From the IMG/VR virus record IMGVR_UViG_3300019886_000004, positions 1 through 64,000 of that record: 64,000 nt of DNA. One strand, given 5' to 3'. Below are positions 20,643 through 29,958 of the stretch, in pieces (positions within the stretch are counted from its first letter, which is position 1; each line of letters opens with the position of its first letter). Below the pieces are notes generated by a model. That model did not search any database. It was not told where the DNA came from and saw only the letters and a program-made list of their open reading frames with translations. This DNA comes from a virus. Both the position numbers and the translations under genes were made by a program.

Positions 20643-21420
20643 CAAGTGCTACCGCGAGCAGCCAAAGATAAGCTTACTGATACCTTTTTCTTCTAAAGAT
20701 CCAGTTAGAATAAAATCTCTAAAATGGCTTCTAGAGTATTGGAGTTATGAACTTCCAGAAGCAGAGATAATAATTGGAAAATCAAGAGGTAAAGTTTTCT
20801 GTAAGGGAGAAGCACTCAATGATGCTGTTAAAAAGTCTTCCGGTAGAATACTGGTCATATTAGATGCAGATGCTTATATATCAGGTAAAGTCATTAATCA
20901 TTGTGCAGATAGAATACTTGAAGAAATATATAATCATTTATGGTATGTGCCTTATCATAATCTATACAGATTAAAAAAAGAAATAACAAAAGAAATTATA
21001 GAATCTGATCCATGGAATCCATTAAGGTTACCATCTCCTCCTCCATCTTGTTATGTGGAAGATAATGGTCATAGAAGTAAATATGGTCACAGATACGGAG
21101 CAATGATTATGATGTTTCCAAGAGAAGCTTATGAAACTCTAGGTTGTTTTGATGAAAGATTTAAGGGATGGGGTGGTGAGGATATAGCTTTACTTAGAGC
21201 ACTTGATACTTTATATGGTAAACATAAGACCACTAGAAATGATATTTTACATCTTTGGCATCCATTCATAGGTGGAGATTATAGAACAAGAATGTGGAAA
21301 GGTCAAACTTCTGGTAATATAAACAGCGAATTAGCAAATAAATATAATAGAGCAACCAGACATCCTAATAAAATGAGAAAATTGGTAAATGAAGGTTGTG
21401 AATATAAACAAAAAACATAA
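20584..21420 (+). CDS. GT2-fold glycosyltransferase, galactosyltransferase-like
   Basis: 278 residues. GT-A fold: ISLLIPFSSKD at about 29, the DxD-type metal site LDADAY at about 97, and GCFDERFKGWGGEDIALLRA near 200, the GGEDxx motif of the galactosyltransferase C-terminal family. Overlaps the pyruvyl transferase by 59 bases; the N-terminal 20 residues are hydrophobic and basic and could be an alternative-start artefact. Confidence 0.82.
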   Translation: MNYSMCLRKLRAFFLKIFFSKCYREQPKISLLIPFSSKDPVRIKSLKWLLEYWSYELPEAEIIIGKSRGKVFCKGEALNDAVKKSSGRILVILDADAYISGKVINHCADRILEEIYNHLWYVPYHNLYRLKKEITKEIIESDPWNPLRLPSPPPSCYVEDNGHRSKYGHRYGAMIMMFPREAYETLGCFDERFKGWGGEDIALLRALDTLYGKHKTTRNDILHLWHPFIGGDYRTRMWKGQTSGNINSELANKYNRATRHPNKMRKLVNEGCEYKQKT

Positions 21421-21422
21421 AC

Positions 21423-21713
21423 ATGTCTATTAATATTTTGAAGAATGATCATTTCTATTCAATAGGTATTTATAAAGATAGTCCAACATTGGAAGAATTA
21501 AAAAAGGATAGATTAAATATTCTATTATCCATGGAGCCTATTTTAACTAGAGCTGTAAGTTATTATAATCATTTGGTAGAATTTGATCCAAAATCAGATC
21601 CTCCAAAACTTAGATGGAAAATTGATATTCTAGAACAATCATCTATAGATTATCTCAGAAGTATTTGTACCATATTAGAAAAAATATTAGAAGAACAAAC
21701 CAAGAAATACTAA
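21423..21713 (+). CDS. conserved hypothetical protein, 96 residues
   Basis: Soluble, helical, 2 bases after the glycosyltransferase gene; last gene of the operon. Segments LSMEPILTRAVSYYNHL and SSIDYLRSICTILEKIL look like an all-alpha fold. Function unknown. Confidence 0.6.
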   Translation: MSINILKNDHFYSIGIYKDSPTLEELKKDRLNILLSMEPILTRAVSYYNHLVEFDPKSDPPKLRWKIDILEQSSIDYLRSICTILEKILEEQTKKY

Positions 21714-21731
21714 ATTAATTTATAAGATTAA

Positions 21732-21763
21732 TTTGGTAATCTCATATAAATATTGTATATTAA
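21732..21763 (+). promoter_or_regulatory. candidate phage late promoter, copy 1
   Basis: TTTG (21732-21735), 20 bases, TATATTAA. The 19-mer ATATAAATATTGTATATTA at 21744-21762 is repeated exactly at 56024-56042, each copy just upstream of a late gene. The -7 box deviates from the host TAnnTTTG, so a phage sigma factor or polymerase may read it. Confidence 0.65.
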
Positions 21764-21782
21764 TTATATAAACCAATCAATA

Positions 21783-22055
21783 ATGGAAGATTTTAATTAT
21801 GATGAGTTCTTATTTCGAGTTAGAGATATTGAATGTGAAGTGAAAGCAATAGATGCTCAAACCGATAAGTTAAAATTAGAACGAGATAAACTTATCTATG
21901 AGTTAAACGAAATGGATAAAGTATATGAACAGCATATAAAAGAAGTAGAACCCACAAAAGAACTCAAAGAAGAAAAACCAAAAAAGTTGAAAAAGACCAA
22001 TGATAAATCTAGTGAAAACCATATTGAAGTTCAGTTCCAAGAAGGACGCTCTTAA
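21783..22055 (+). CDS. coiled-coil protein, 90 residues
   Basis: I use ATG 21783 (MEDFNYDEF), after the promoter. Strong coiled coil (residues about 15-50, KAIDAQTDKLKLERDKLIYE) then a Lys/Glu tail. First gene of the packaging module; overlaps the next frame by 56 bases. Confidence 0.6.
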   Translation: MEDFNYDEFLFRVRDIECEVKAIDAQTDKLKLERDKLIYELNEMDKVYEQHIKEVEPTKELKEEKPKKLKKTNDKSSENHIEVQFQEGRS

Positions 22056-22353
22056 GTTTCATTTACTAGCTATTTCGACAGAAGAGGGTTTAAAACTCTC
22101 TTCTGCTGATATAGATGTAGTAATAGAAGTATATATAAATGGATATACAAAAAATCTATTTATTACTTGTGTTAATAAAGGTTTTTTTAGAAGTGAACAA
22201 AGTGTTAGAAATTCTATAGCCAAACTTACAAAAATTGGAGTTCTTGATAAATCTAAATTCGATAGAAAAGTAAATTCTAAGTTTTTACCAGATACAAAAG
22301 AAAGTGATTTTATATTTAATTATCAAGTAAATTATGATCTACAAAAATCATAA
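22000..22353 (+). CDS. winged-helix-like protein, 117 residues
   Basis: Helical N-terminus (SKKDALKFHLLAISTEEGLK) and a winged-helix-like stretch (RSEQSVRNSIAKLTKIGVLD), then a beta tail. Position ahead of TerL makes it a candidate small terminase or DNA-binding packaging factor; not proven. Confidence 0.55.
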   Translation: MINLVKTILKFSSKKDALKFHLLAISTEEGLKLSSADIDVVIEVYINGYTKNLFITCVNKGFFRSEQSVRNSIAKLTKIGVLDKSKFDRKVNSKFLPDTKESDFIFNYQVNYDLQKS

Positions 22354-22762
22354 GGATGTTTATTTAACAGTAAGTGCTAGGTATGATCTAGACTTTGATC
22401 TTGTAAGATTAATAGGAGATTTTTATTGGGCAGATATATCTAACAATATAGAAAAGTTTAAACATAGAGAACTCTATGTAAATAAACTTGGATCTTTTAG
22501 ATTTAGAAAAAAGGAATCTTTAGATTATTTATCTAAAGCAGATAGAATAGAACTAATGATGAGAAGTAATAATAGATCTGAAGAAGCTATTGAAGAAACT
22601 CTAACTAACTTAATGTATATGAAAGAAAGGATGGAAATATTATCACAAGAATGGGAAGATATAAGGTTAGAATATCATAAATACAAGGAGAAAAAATATG
22701 CTTACAGAGATTTTCAAAAACAGAAAGCAGATATGGGAAGGATTGAAGAATCGAATATTTAA
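22334..22762 (+). CDS. IHF/HU-like N-terminal domain with coiled-coil tail
   Basis: 142 residues. Residues about 5-60 (YDLDFDLVRLIGDFYWADIS, then YVNKLGSFRFRKKES) resemble the first helices and the GxFxxR arm base of IHF/HU proteins. Residues about 75-135 are coiled coil. crAss-like phages encode IHF-like virion proteins, so a role in DNA packaging or architecture is plausible. Confidence 0.55.
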   Translation: MIYKNHKDVYLTVSARYDLDFDLVRLIGDFYWADISNNIEKFKHRELYVNKLGSFRFRKKESLDYLSKADRIELMMRSNNRSEEAIEETLTNLMYMKERMEILSQEWEDIRLEYHKYKEKKYAYRDFQKQKADMGRIEESNI

Positions 22763-23042
22763 AGACGAACACATAGAAGCAATATATGAAGAAAGATTTG
22801 AAATATGCAGAGTTTGTGAAAATCTGGATACAACCGGAGAAGGATGCCATGTTCAGGGTACAACCCCCTGCTGTAATAAGAATACCGGAGGATGTGGGTG
22901 CTCGTTGGCTCTCAAGCTTAGAAGCTTATCTTCTTCTTGCCCCATACAAAAATGGAAAGAAGTTGTAAACGAACAAGAAGAAGATATGATTAAATCACAA
23001 ATACTAAACAGTAGATTAAATGATACCCAAAACACAAGGTAA
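22698..23042 (+). CDS. Cys-rich zinc-binding phage protein
   Basis: 114 residues. The core ICRVCENLDTTGEGC, CC, GGCGCSLALKLR and SSSCPIQKW is a Cys-cluster pattern I associate with a small family common in gut and T4-like phages. At least eight Cys could bind two zinc ions. Overlaps both neighbours, so translation is coupled. Function unknown. Confidence 0.65.
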   Translation: MLTEIFKNRKQIWEGLKNRIFKDEHIEAIYEERFEICRVCENLDTTGEGCHVQGTTPCCNKNTGGCGCSLALKLRSLSSSCPIQKWKEVVNEQEEDMIKSQILNSRLNDTQNTR

Positions 23043-23364
23043 AGATGTTGAATTATTTATAATTCAAGCTGTTTATAAAAAAGAAAAAATAAGAGGTAGA
23101 AATGAATTTGGTATGATTGTCAACCAAGAAAAAGAAAAATTCATAAAGGAAGTATATGCAAAGGTATGGATGGACAAAAATGAAATAGGTCCATATGGTC
23201 AGTATATAGGTTCTAAAGGAGAATTATTAAAAAATAGGACACTTCTTTTTAATAGAGTAACAGATACTTATTATAAAGTTGCTCATAGCTTAGATGAAAT
23301 TAGACAAGTGATACAATATGGTAATGCGCATATAGGATATAAAAAAGCACCAAATGAAGTTTAA
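23020..23364 (+). CDS. hypothetical protein, 114 residues
   Basis: Soluble, basic and beta-rich (VELFIIQAVYKKEKIRGRNE, then GPYGQYIGSKGELLKNRTLL). No domain recognised. Overlaps its neighbours on both sides. Confidence 0.6.
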   Translation: MIPKTQGKDVELFIIQAVYKKEKIRGRNEFGMIVNQEKEKFIKEVYAKVWMDKNEIGPYGQYIGSKGELLKNRTLLFNRVTDTYYKVAHSLDEIRQVIQYGNAHIGYKKAPNEV

Positions 23365-24109
23365 TGAAGAGAGTCATACATATTTCAATGATGATGGAGA
23401 AGTATATTTAGGTAGTACATCTTTAATTAAAAGATTTTGTAAGCCTTTTGAAAGAATGAAAATAGCCACAAAATTTGCCAAGAAACATAAAAGAACAGTA
23501 CAAGATGTATTAGATGAATGGGACAAAGCCGGTAAAGACTCTATCATAAAAGGATTAGCTTATCATAAATTAATGGAAGATGAACTTAGTGATAAACCAT
23601 ATTTAACCATAGATGAAGAAGATCATCCAATAATTAAATCACATTGGCATGAAGGATTAAAAATAAATAATAATCTAAAGTTAGAACCAGGTATTTATCC
23701 AGAACTTATAGTATGGTCAGATAAGTATAAGATAGCTGGTCAAGCGGATGAAGTTACTATCAGTAAAAAAGGATACATACATATAAAGGATTACAAGACT
23801 TCGAAAGAGATTAAGATGCGTAGTTATGAAAAGTGGGATGGTACTAGAGAAACTATGAACTTTCCTATGCATTATTTAGAAGATTGTAATTATATTCAGT
23901 ATTGTTTACAAATAAATTTATATGCTTTTTTAATTAAGCAACATAATAGAAATCTGAAAATAGGTAAAATGTCTATAGAACATATCAAAGGAGATTTTGA
24001 CGAAAGTACTGGAAAGTTTACTAATGTGGAAGTAATTTCTATAAAAGTTCCAAATATGCAGGATGATATTAAGATTTTATTAGAATATCAAAAAAACCAA
24101 ATAAATTAA
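23354..24109 (+). CDS. PD-(D/E)XK nuclease (RecB/Cas4-type)
   Basis: 251 residues. The order fits RecB-like exonucleases: GLAYHKLMEDE with His71 and Glu75, Glu117 in PELIV, Asp132 in GQADEV, the DYK triad part (Asp146, Lys148) and a QxxxY motif (Gln186, Tyr190). It can process DNA ends in recombination or packaging. crAss-like phages carry such nucleases. Its stop overlaps the next ATG. Confidence 0.85.
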   Translation: MKFNEESHTYFNDDGEVYLGSTSLIKRFCKPFERMKIATKFAKKHKRTVQDVLDEWDKAGKDSIIKGLAYHKLMEDELSDKPYLTIDEEDHPIIKSHWHEGLKINNNLKLEPGIYPELIVWSDKYKIAGQADEVTISKKGYIHIKDYKTSKEIKMRSYEKWDGTRETMNFPMHYLEDCNYIQYCLQINLYAFLIKQHNRNLKIGKMSIEHIKGDFDESTGKFTNVEVISIKVPNMQDDIKILLEYQKNQIN

Positions 24110-24627
24110 TGGCAGGAATAGTTTTATTCGATATCCAGAATAATAAGATAACACCAACTAAACATTGTTATACAATAGGTACATTGAAGCAAATAATGGA
24201 TGAATATCCAGATGAATATTTATCTATCTACTCTTATCTTTTTTATATGAGTTGTTTAAATGATGAAGAAAATCCATTCGCAAATGTGCCAGAAAAAGAT
24301 AAAGAAGAATTAATATTAAAGGAGGTTGGAGGTGATTTTTCTACTGATAATAAATTAATATTTACTGCACTTGAACTTTGCAAAGAAATGTATTCTACAC
24401 CCAGTTATAAGTTATATTTATCTTCTAAAATTGGCATAGAAAAGATTTCAGATTATATAAGAACTACTACTATTACAGATGGTAAAGATGGTAATAATAC
24501 ATCTTATTTAAAATATATAGAGAGATTTGATGAAGTATGTAAATCTTTTGAATCTAGATGGAAAGCATTCAAAGATGAGCAAGGCGGTAGATCACGTGGT
24601 GGACATGATATAGCTTATGACCAATAA
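24109..24627 (+). CDS. conserved pre-terminase protein, 172 residues
   Basis: Acidic, helical protein (TIGTLKQIMDEYPDEYLSIY, then FTALELCKEMY). The last residues are Gly/Arg-rich (DEQGGRSRGGHD). Located two genes before TerL in a head-to-tail order. It could be a packaging factor; no motif confirms this. Confidence 0.55.
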   Translation: MAGIVLFDIQNNKITPTKHCYTIGTLKQIMDEYPDEYLSIYSYLFYMSCLNDEENPFANVPEKDKEELILKEVGGDFSTDNKLIFTALELCKEMYSTPSYKLYLSSKIGIEKISDYIRTTTITDGKDGNNTSYLKYIERFDEVCKSFESRWKAFKDEQGGRSRGGHDIAYDQ

Positions 24628-24633
24628 TTTATT

Positions 24634-24945
24634 ATGACTATAGATTATCTTAAAAGACTTTTTGATAAAATATATGGAGATTGTATTTTCTTAAAGAAAC
24701 CAGTAGAAGTATTAGTAACTTTAACTCCAGAACAATTTAATGATCTTAATACTGACTTATTAAAATCAACAAGTCCTCTACTTTTTTTAATTGAAGAATC
24801 AGAATATATGAAATATGATCCAGGAACAATTCTTTTTAGTAAAATAAGTATACCAAATTTTTGTGAGTTTATAATAGAAATCGGAGATCAATTTGAGTTT
24901 GGTTTATTAGATAAAGATCTAGAACATGGAGAAGAAACATTATAA
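24634..24945 (+). CDS. hypothetical protein, 103 residues
   Basis: Acidic alpha/beta protein (VEVLVTLTPEQFNDLNTDLL). Its TAA overlaps the A of the TerL start. Function unknown. Confidence 0.6.
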   Translation: MTIDYLKRLFDKIYGDCIFLKKPVEVLVTLTPEQFNDLNTDLLKSTSPLLFLIEESEYMKYDPGTILFSKISIPNFCEFIIEIGDQFEFGLLDKDLEHGEETL

Positions 24946-27128
24946 TGTATAATTCAATTCCAACATATAATTCTAAAGAAGATACATGGTCTTATACTAA
25001 TTTTGAAACAAGAGATGAATTTAAAGTTTTTGTATGGAGTAAATTTAAACCTCCTGGTGAACTAAAACTTTATAATACACAGGCATGGAGGCAGAAGGCT
25101 TCTTATTTTGAACAAAAAGGATATTACACCGATGCACCTTATAAATCCAGAGATTACATAAATTATTGGAATATAGAAAAAGAGAAATGTACAAAAGGTG
25201 TTATTATAGATGATTTTTATCTCACTCGATATTACTATTTCTGGATAAACTTTCTTAGAATAAATGATAAGAAAGTAAATAAGCTCAATTTTCCAGAAAT
25301 TCTAGATAGTCAATATTATTTCTTTTTATATGTTGATCTTTGTATACTTGAATATAAGTATGAAACTGTTGTTAAGAAACGACAATGGGGTGGAACATTT
25401 CAACATTTAGCTATTTTAATTAATGATGTTTGGTTTGAAGAAGGATATATAAATAAGATAGCGGGATCAGATGATGAATTTATTAAGGCTGATTGGGCTA
25501 TGTTAGAAGAATATAGAACTTTTTTAAATACACATACAGCATGGTATAGAGCATTCAATCCAGATAAAACATTAAATTGGCAACAGAGATGGGAGAAGAA
25601 AGTTGCTAATCGTAAAACTTTTGTTGGTAATAGTTCAATCATTAAAGGGCTTAATATGAAAATGAGTCCTTCAAAAGGTGTAGGTGGTAAGAATAATAAA
25701 TTCTACTATGAAGAAGCAGGTATAAGTAAAACAATGAATAAGACATTTACTTATATAGATCCGGCATTAAAAATAGGAGCTTTAACTACAGGTTTATTTA
25801 TGGCTTCTGGTTCTGTAGGAGAACTAGATCAGTGTGAAGATTTAAAGAAAATGGCATTTGATCCAAATGGTTATAATATTTTACCAATCCGAAATATATT
25901 CGAAGAGAATCCAGAATATTTAAATATTTGTTTTTTTGTACCAGAATATTGGAGCATGCCTCCCTATATAGATAAGGATGGCAATTCACTAATAGAAGAA
26001 TCAAAAGAGTGGTGTATAAAAGAAAGAGAAAGATTAAAAGGAGTATCAGCACCAGAAGATTATAGAATGTATGTATCTCAACATCCATTTGATTTAAATG
26101 AAGCCTTTGCTTGGAGAAAAGAATCAATATTTCCACAGGCTAAAATATTAAAGCAGCAAGAGAGAATTAATATTGAAAAAATGTTTGGTGATTCTGTAGT
26201 TTTAGATTATGCTGCTAACTCAGATAAAGTTTCTCACAAACTATCCGATCTCATACCAGTTAGAAAATTTCCATTAGGTGAAAAAGATGATAAACAAGGA
26301 TGTGTAGAAGTATGGGAATATCCGGAAGAAAATCCTAAATGGTTAACTTACTTTGCAGGAGTTGATCCTATTGCAACTGATAAAACAACAACTTCTCCTT
26401 CTTTATTTTCCATATATATATTTAAGAATTTAGTTGAAAGAACTTATCAAGATAAAGATCAAATTAAAACTAAACTAGAAGGTTATCGTCCTGTTGCTGC
26501 TTATACAGGTAGATATGATGATTTAAAAAGAGTAAATGATATAGCAGAAGCATTGATAGTTTGGTACAATGCTTTAACAGCTGTGGAAAATAATGTACCC
26601 ACTTTTATAAATCATATGCAACAGAGAGGATTACAAAAGTATCTAGCAACTAAAGATCAACTCTCTTTTATTAGTGAACTTAAAACAAATACAAATGTTT
26701 ATTCACCTTATGGTTTTAGAACAAATGAGACAATAAAAACTTACTTTATTGATATAGTATATGATTATTTAAGTGAAGAGTTAGATATTTCTATGATACC
26801 AGGTACAGATAAGATATTGAAGAAAACATATGGAGTAGAAAGAATTAGAGATATTGCATTACTAGAAGAATTAAGACAATATCATGATAAACTAAACACT
26901 GACCGATTCATAGCTTTTGCTGCCGGTTTAGCTTTAATGAAAGCATTTAGAAAATACAACTTAGGTGTGGTAAAAATAGATGATGTAAAGAAAAAAGAAG
27001 AGTTAGTAGTAAAAGAAGAACATATGGGAAGATCTTTTTTTAGTCATAAAGGTGCTTATATATATACCCAAGAAGATACAGGTATAACAACTAAGATTCA
27101 AAAATCCTATTTTAAAAATTATAAATAA
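24945..27128 (+). CDS. terL: terminase large subunit
   Basis: 727 residues. The ATPase half has an adenine-binding and Walker-A-like segment (VVKKRQWGGTF, 142-152) and Walker B with catalytic Glu (NKFYYEEAG, 251-259). The nuclease half starts near 470 (YFAGVDPIATDKTTTS) with a RuvC-like Asp, and TAVENN near 550 supplies another acidic residue. It pumps DNA into the prohead and cuts it. The Walker A is degenerate, as in other crAss-like TerL proteins. Followed directly by the portal gene. Confidence 0.9.
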   Translation: MYNSIPTYNSKEDTWSYTNFETRDEFKVFVWSKFKPPGELKLYNTQAWRQKASYFEQKGYYTDAPYKSRDYINYWNIEKEKCTKGVIIDDFYLTRYYYFWINFLRINDKKVNKLNFPEILDSQYYFFLYVDLCILEYKYETVVKKRQWGGTFQHLAILINDVWFEEGYINKIAGSDDEFIKADWAMLEEYRTFLNTHTAWYRAFNPDKTLNWQQRWEKKVANRKTFVGNSSIIKGLNMKMSPSKGVGGKNNKFYYEEAGISKTMNKTFTYIDPALKIGALTTGLFMASGSVGELDQCEDLKKMAFDPNGYNILPIRNIFEENPEYLNICFFVPEYWSMPPYIDKDGNSLIEESKEWCIKERERLKGVSAPEDYRMYVSQHPFDLNEAFAWRKESIFPQAKILKQQERINIEKMFGDSVVLDYAANSDKVSHKLSDLIPVRKFPLGEKDDKQGCVEVWEYPEENPKWLTYFAGVDPIATDKTTTSPSLFSIYIFKNLVERTYQDKDQIKTKLEGYRPVAAYTGRYDDLKRVNDIAEALIVWYNALTAVENNVPTFINHMQQRGLQKYLATKDQLSFISELKTNTNVYSPYGFRTNETIKTYFIDIVYDYLSEELDISMIPGTDKILKKTYGVERIRDIALLEELRQYHDKLNTDRFIAFAAGLALMKAFRKYNLGVVKIDDVKKKEELVVKEEHMGRSFFSHKGAYIYTQEDTGITTKIQKSYFKNYK

Positions 27129-27131
27129 AAA

Positions 27132-29867
27132 ATGTCAAAGAAAAAAACAACAAACAGTGTTGTTCTAACAGCTAAACAACTTCTTCAAGGATACACTACA
27201 GATGTAGACCGTAGATTTCTTTGGAATACGATGCCTTATCAGATGCTGAGTCTTGAAGAAAAAGATGAGGATTGGAGAAAGTGGAATATGGATTGGCTTG
27301 AGTATATTGGATTACGACAAGTTTTAAATGAGAATAAAAAACTAGTTAAGAACTATCATTTAGCCAATGGAGTAATAGATCCACATGATTATGTAGTAAG
27401 AGAAGGTAATGAAAATAATGATTTAATAAATATAATTACAGAAGAAACAGGTAGTCCATTTAGTTTAAAATTCTTTCCAATAATACCAAATGTAATCAAT
27501 GTTTTAATTGGAGAGTTTGCTAAAAGAGATAATAGAATTGTAGTGAAAGCTGTAGATGAGTTTTCTAGAAATGAAATGTTAGATTCAAAGATGGATCAAA
27601 TAACTCAAATTCTAACTCAAGATGCTCAGCAAAAGATGCAACTACAGCAAATGCAAGGTGGAGTTGATACTAATAGTGAACAAGCTCAACAGCAATTACA
27701 GGCATCTCAACAACTTGTTAATACTGAAATGAAATTTAAAACCTATCGTAGTATTCCTGAAATTTGGGGTCAGAACATGATGGAGTATGATGATAATAGA
27801 TTTCAAATGTATGAGAAAGAATCATGGGGTTTTAGAGATAGTCTTGTTTGTGATAGAGAATTTTGGCATATAGATATTTTAGAGGATAACTATAAAGTTG
27901 AATTATGGAATCCGATATATACTTTTTATCATAAGTCACCTGATGTATATTATATAGCAGATGGTAACTTTGTAGGTAATATGCAACTTATGTCTATACC
28001 AGATTGTATAGATATGTTTGGCTCTAAAATGAGCGAAGATCAATTAGAAAATTTGAAACAAGCTCAATCTATAGCAATTAGACACGGAAATGTTCAAGAT
28101 GATACTCAGAGATGGGATACAACTAAATATTGGGATGCATCCAAACCATATGATCAGCAACAGCCAAATAGTGTTCATTTCGAACAATATGTTGGTATGA
28201 AGAATATGAAAGAGGATATTGAAGGTCTAGATTGGAATAGATTAAATAATTTAAATACAGGTATAGTAGCTAACCAATCTTTAGTTAGAGTAACAAGAGC
28301 TTACTGGAAATCTCAAAGAAAGGTAGGACATCTAATTAGAATAAGAGAAGACGGTACAATAACACAAGAGATTGTGGATGAAAATTATCAGGTGACTTTT
28401 AAGCCAGTTTATGATAGATCAATAGTGAGTAAGAAATCAAAAGAGAATCTAGCTTATGGAGAACATATTGATTGGTGTTGGATCAATGAAGTTTGGAAGG
28501 GAGTAAAAATAGGACCAAATAATACTACTTATTATCAAGCACGTGGTTTTGGATTTGAGCCAATATATGTTGAGATTAAAGCATTACCTTTTCAATTTAA
28601 AGGACAGGATTCTTTGTATGGTTGTAAACTACCAGTTGAAGGTAGAATATTCTCAGAAAGAAATAGTATAAGTTCAGGTATAGTAGATAAAATGAAATCT
28701 AGTCAAATAGGTTTCAATATAGTTAATAACCAGGTAATGGATTTCTTGGCTGATGAGGTAGGTAAAGTTGTACTTATTGATCAGAATATGATACCTAGAA
28801 ACTCAATGGGTGGTTCTTGGGGTGCTAACAATTTTCCAAGATTCTATCAAGTAATGAAAGATTATCAAGTTGCTGCAGTAGATACATCAATACAGAATAC
28901 TCAAAACCCCGGTACATCATTCTCTCATTTTACACAAGTCGATTTATCCAAGACAGATCAAATCCTCGCACGATTGAAATTAGCTGAATATTTCAAGACA
29001 GAAGCATTTGCTGTAGTAGGTATTACTCCACAGAGATTAGGTGAAGTACAAGCCTCAGAATCAGCTACAGGTACACAACAGGCAGTAAACAATTCATATT
29101 CTCAAACCGAGGTATACTTTGATCAACATATGAATCATCTAATGCCTAGAGTTAGACAGATGATGCTCAATGCTGCCCAGTTTATAAATGCTACAAAACC
29201 CGAATCACAACTTTCTTATTTAAATAAAGCAGAAGAAACAGTATGGTTTAAGAATGAAGGATATAAACTTTTATTAGCTGATTATCAAATATATGCTATG
29301 TCTAGAGCTGACATAAAAGCTACTATAGAAAAATTAAGGCAGATTGCTATGCAAAATAATACTGCTGGTGGATCTCTATATGATATAGCTCAGGTTATGA
29401 CTACAAATAGTCCAGCTAAAATTATAGAACAACTTAAGAAAGCAGATGATGCTAGAAATGAACAGGCACAATCTCAGCAGCAAAATGAACAACAGATGCA
29501 ACAACAGCAGCAACAGTTCTTGGCAGACCAGCAAGAGAAAAAACAACAACATGATGATTATTGGAGACAAAAAGAAATACAACGCGATATATATGTTGCT
29601 GAAATTAAAGCTATGGGTTACGCCAAAGATACCGATGTTAATCAGGATAGTGTACCTGATGCTTTAGAAGTTGATAAATTCTTACATGAAGTAGGACAAG
29701 ATGGTCAAGATATAAATTTAAAAGAAAGACAAATGCAACTTCAAGAGAGACAACACGCTGATAATATAAATATACAAAAAAAGAAAATAGATGCAGAAAA
29801 ATATAAAGTTGATAAGCAAAAAGAGATAGAAGCTATGAAAGTTAGAAATAAACCAAAATCTAAATAG
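27132..29867 (+). CDS. portal protein
   Basis: 911 residues, directly after TerL. crAss-type portal features: an N-terminal acidic/aromatic domain (DVDRRFLWNTMPYQML), an insertion with Gln-rich helix near 165-200, a stem/wing core (FQFKGQDSLYG onward), and a C-terminal Gln-rich coiled coil (about 775-860). It forms the dodecameric DNA channel at one capsid vertex. Ends in TAG. Confidence 0.88.
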   Translation: MSKKKTTNSVVLTAKQLLQGYTTDVDRRFLWNTMPYQMLSLEEKDEDWRKWNMDWLEYIGLRQVLNENKKLVKNYHLANGVIDPHDYVVREGNENNDLINIITEETGSPFSLKFFPIIPNVINVLIGEFAKRDNRIVVKAVDEFSRNEMLDSKMDQITQILTQDAQQKMQLQQMQGGVDTNSEQAQQQLQASQQLVNTEMKFKTYRSIPEIWGQNMMEYDDNRFQMYEKESWGFRDSLVCDREFWHIDILEDNYKVELWNPIYTFYHKSPDVYYIADGNFVGNMQLMSIPDCIDMFGSKMSEDQLENLKQAQSIAIRHGNVQDDTQRWDTTKYWDASKPYDQQQPNSVHFEQYVGMKNMKEDIEGLDWNRLNNLNTGIVANQSLVRVTRAYWKSQRKVGHLIRIREDGTITQEIVDENYQVTFKPVYDRSIVSKKSKENLAYGEHIDWCWINEVWKGVKIGPNNTTYYQARGFGFEPIYVEIKALPFQFKGQDSLYGCKLPVEGRIFSERNSISSGIVDKMKSSQIGFNIVNNQVMDFLADEVGKVVLIDQNMIPRNSMGGSWGANNFPRFYQVMKDYQVAAVDTSIQNTQNPGTSFSHFTQVDLSKTDQILARLKLAEYFKTEAFAVVGITPQRLGEVQASESATGTQQAVNNSYSQTEVYFDQHMNHLMPRVRQMMLNAAQFINATKPESQLSYLNKAEETVWFKNEGYKLLLADYQIYAMSRADIKATIEKLRQIAMQNNTAGGSLYDIAQVMTTNSPAKIIEQLKKADDARNEQAQSQQQNEQQMQQQQQQFLADQQEKKQQHDDYWRQKEIQRDIYVAEIKAMGYAKDTDVNQDSVPDALEVDKFLHEVGQDGQDINLKERQMQLQERQHADNINIQKKKIDAEKYKVDKQKEIEAMKVRNKPKSK

Positions 29868-29877
29868 TGTTATATTA
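29867..29877 (+). promoter_or_regulatory. candidate late promoter core GTGTTATATTA, copy 1
   Basis: The 11-mer recurs exactly at 43150-43160, upstream of another late gene, and resembles the TTGTATATTA core of the 19-mer copies. It begins in the portal stop codon and precedes 29959. Confidence 0.45.
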
Positions 29878-29958
29878 CAAAAAAACTTATTAATTTTTAA
29901 AATTAAATTTGGAAAATTCATTAAAATTAGTTAATATTTATTAAACCAAATCATCAAA

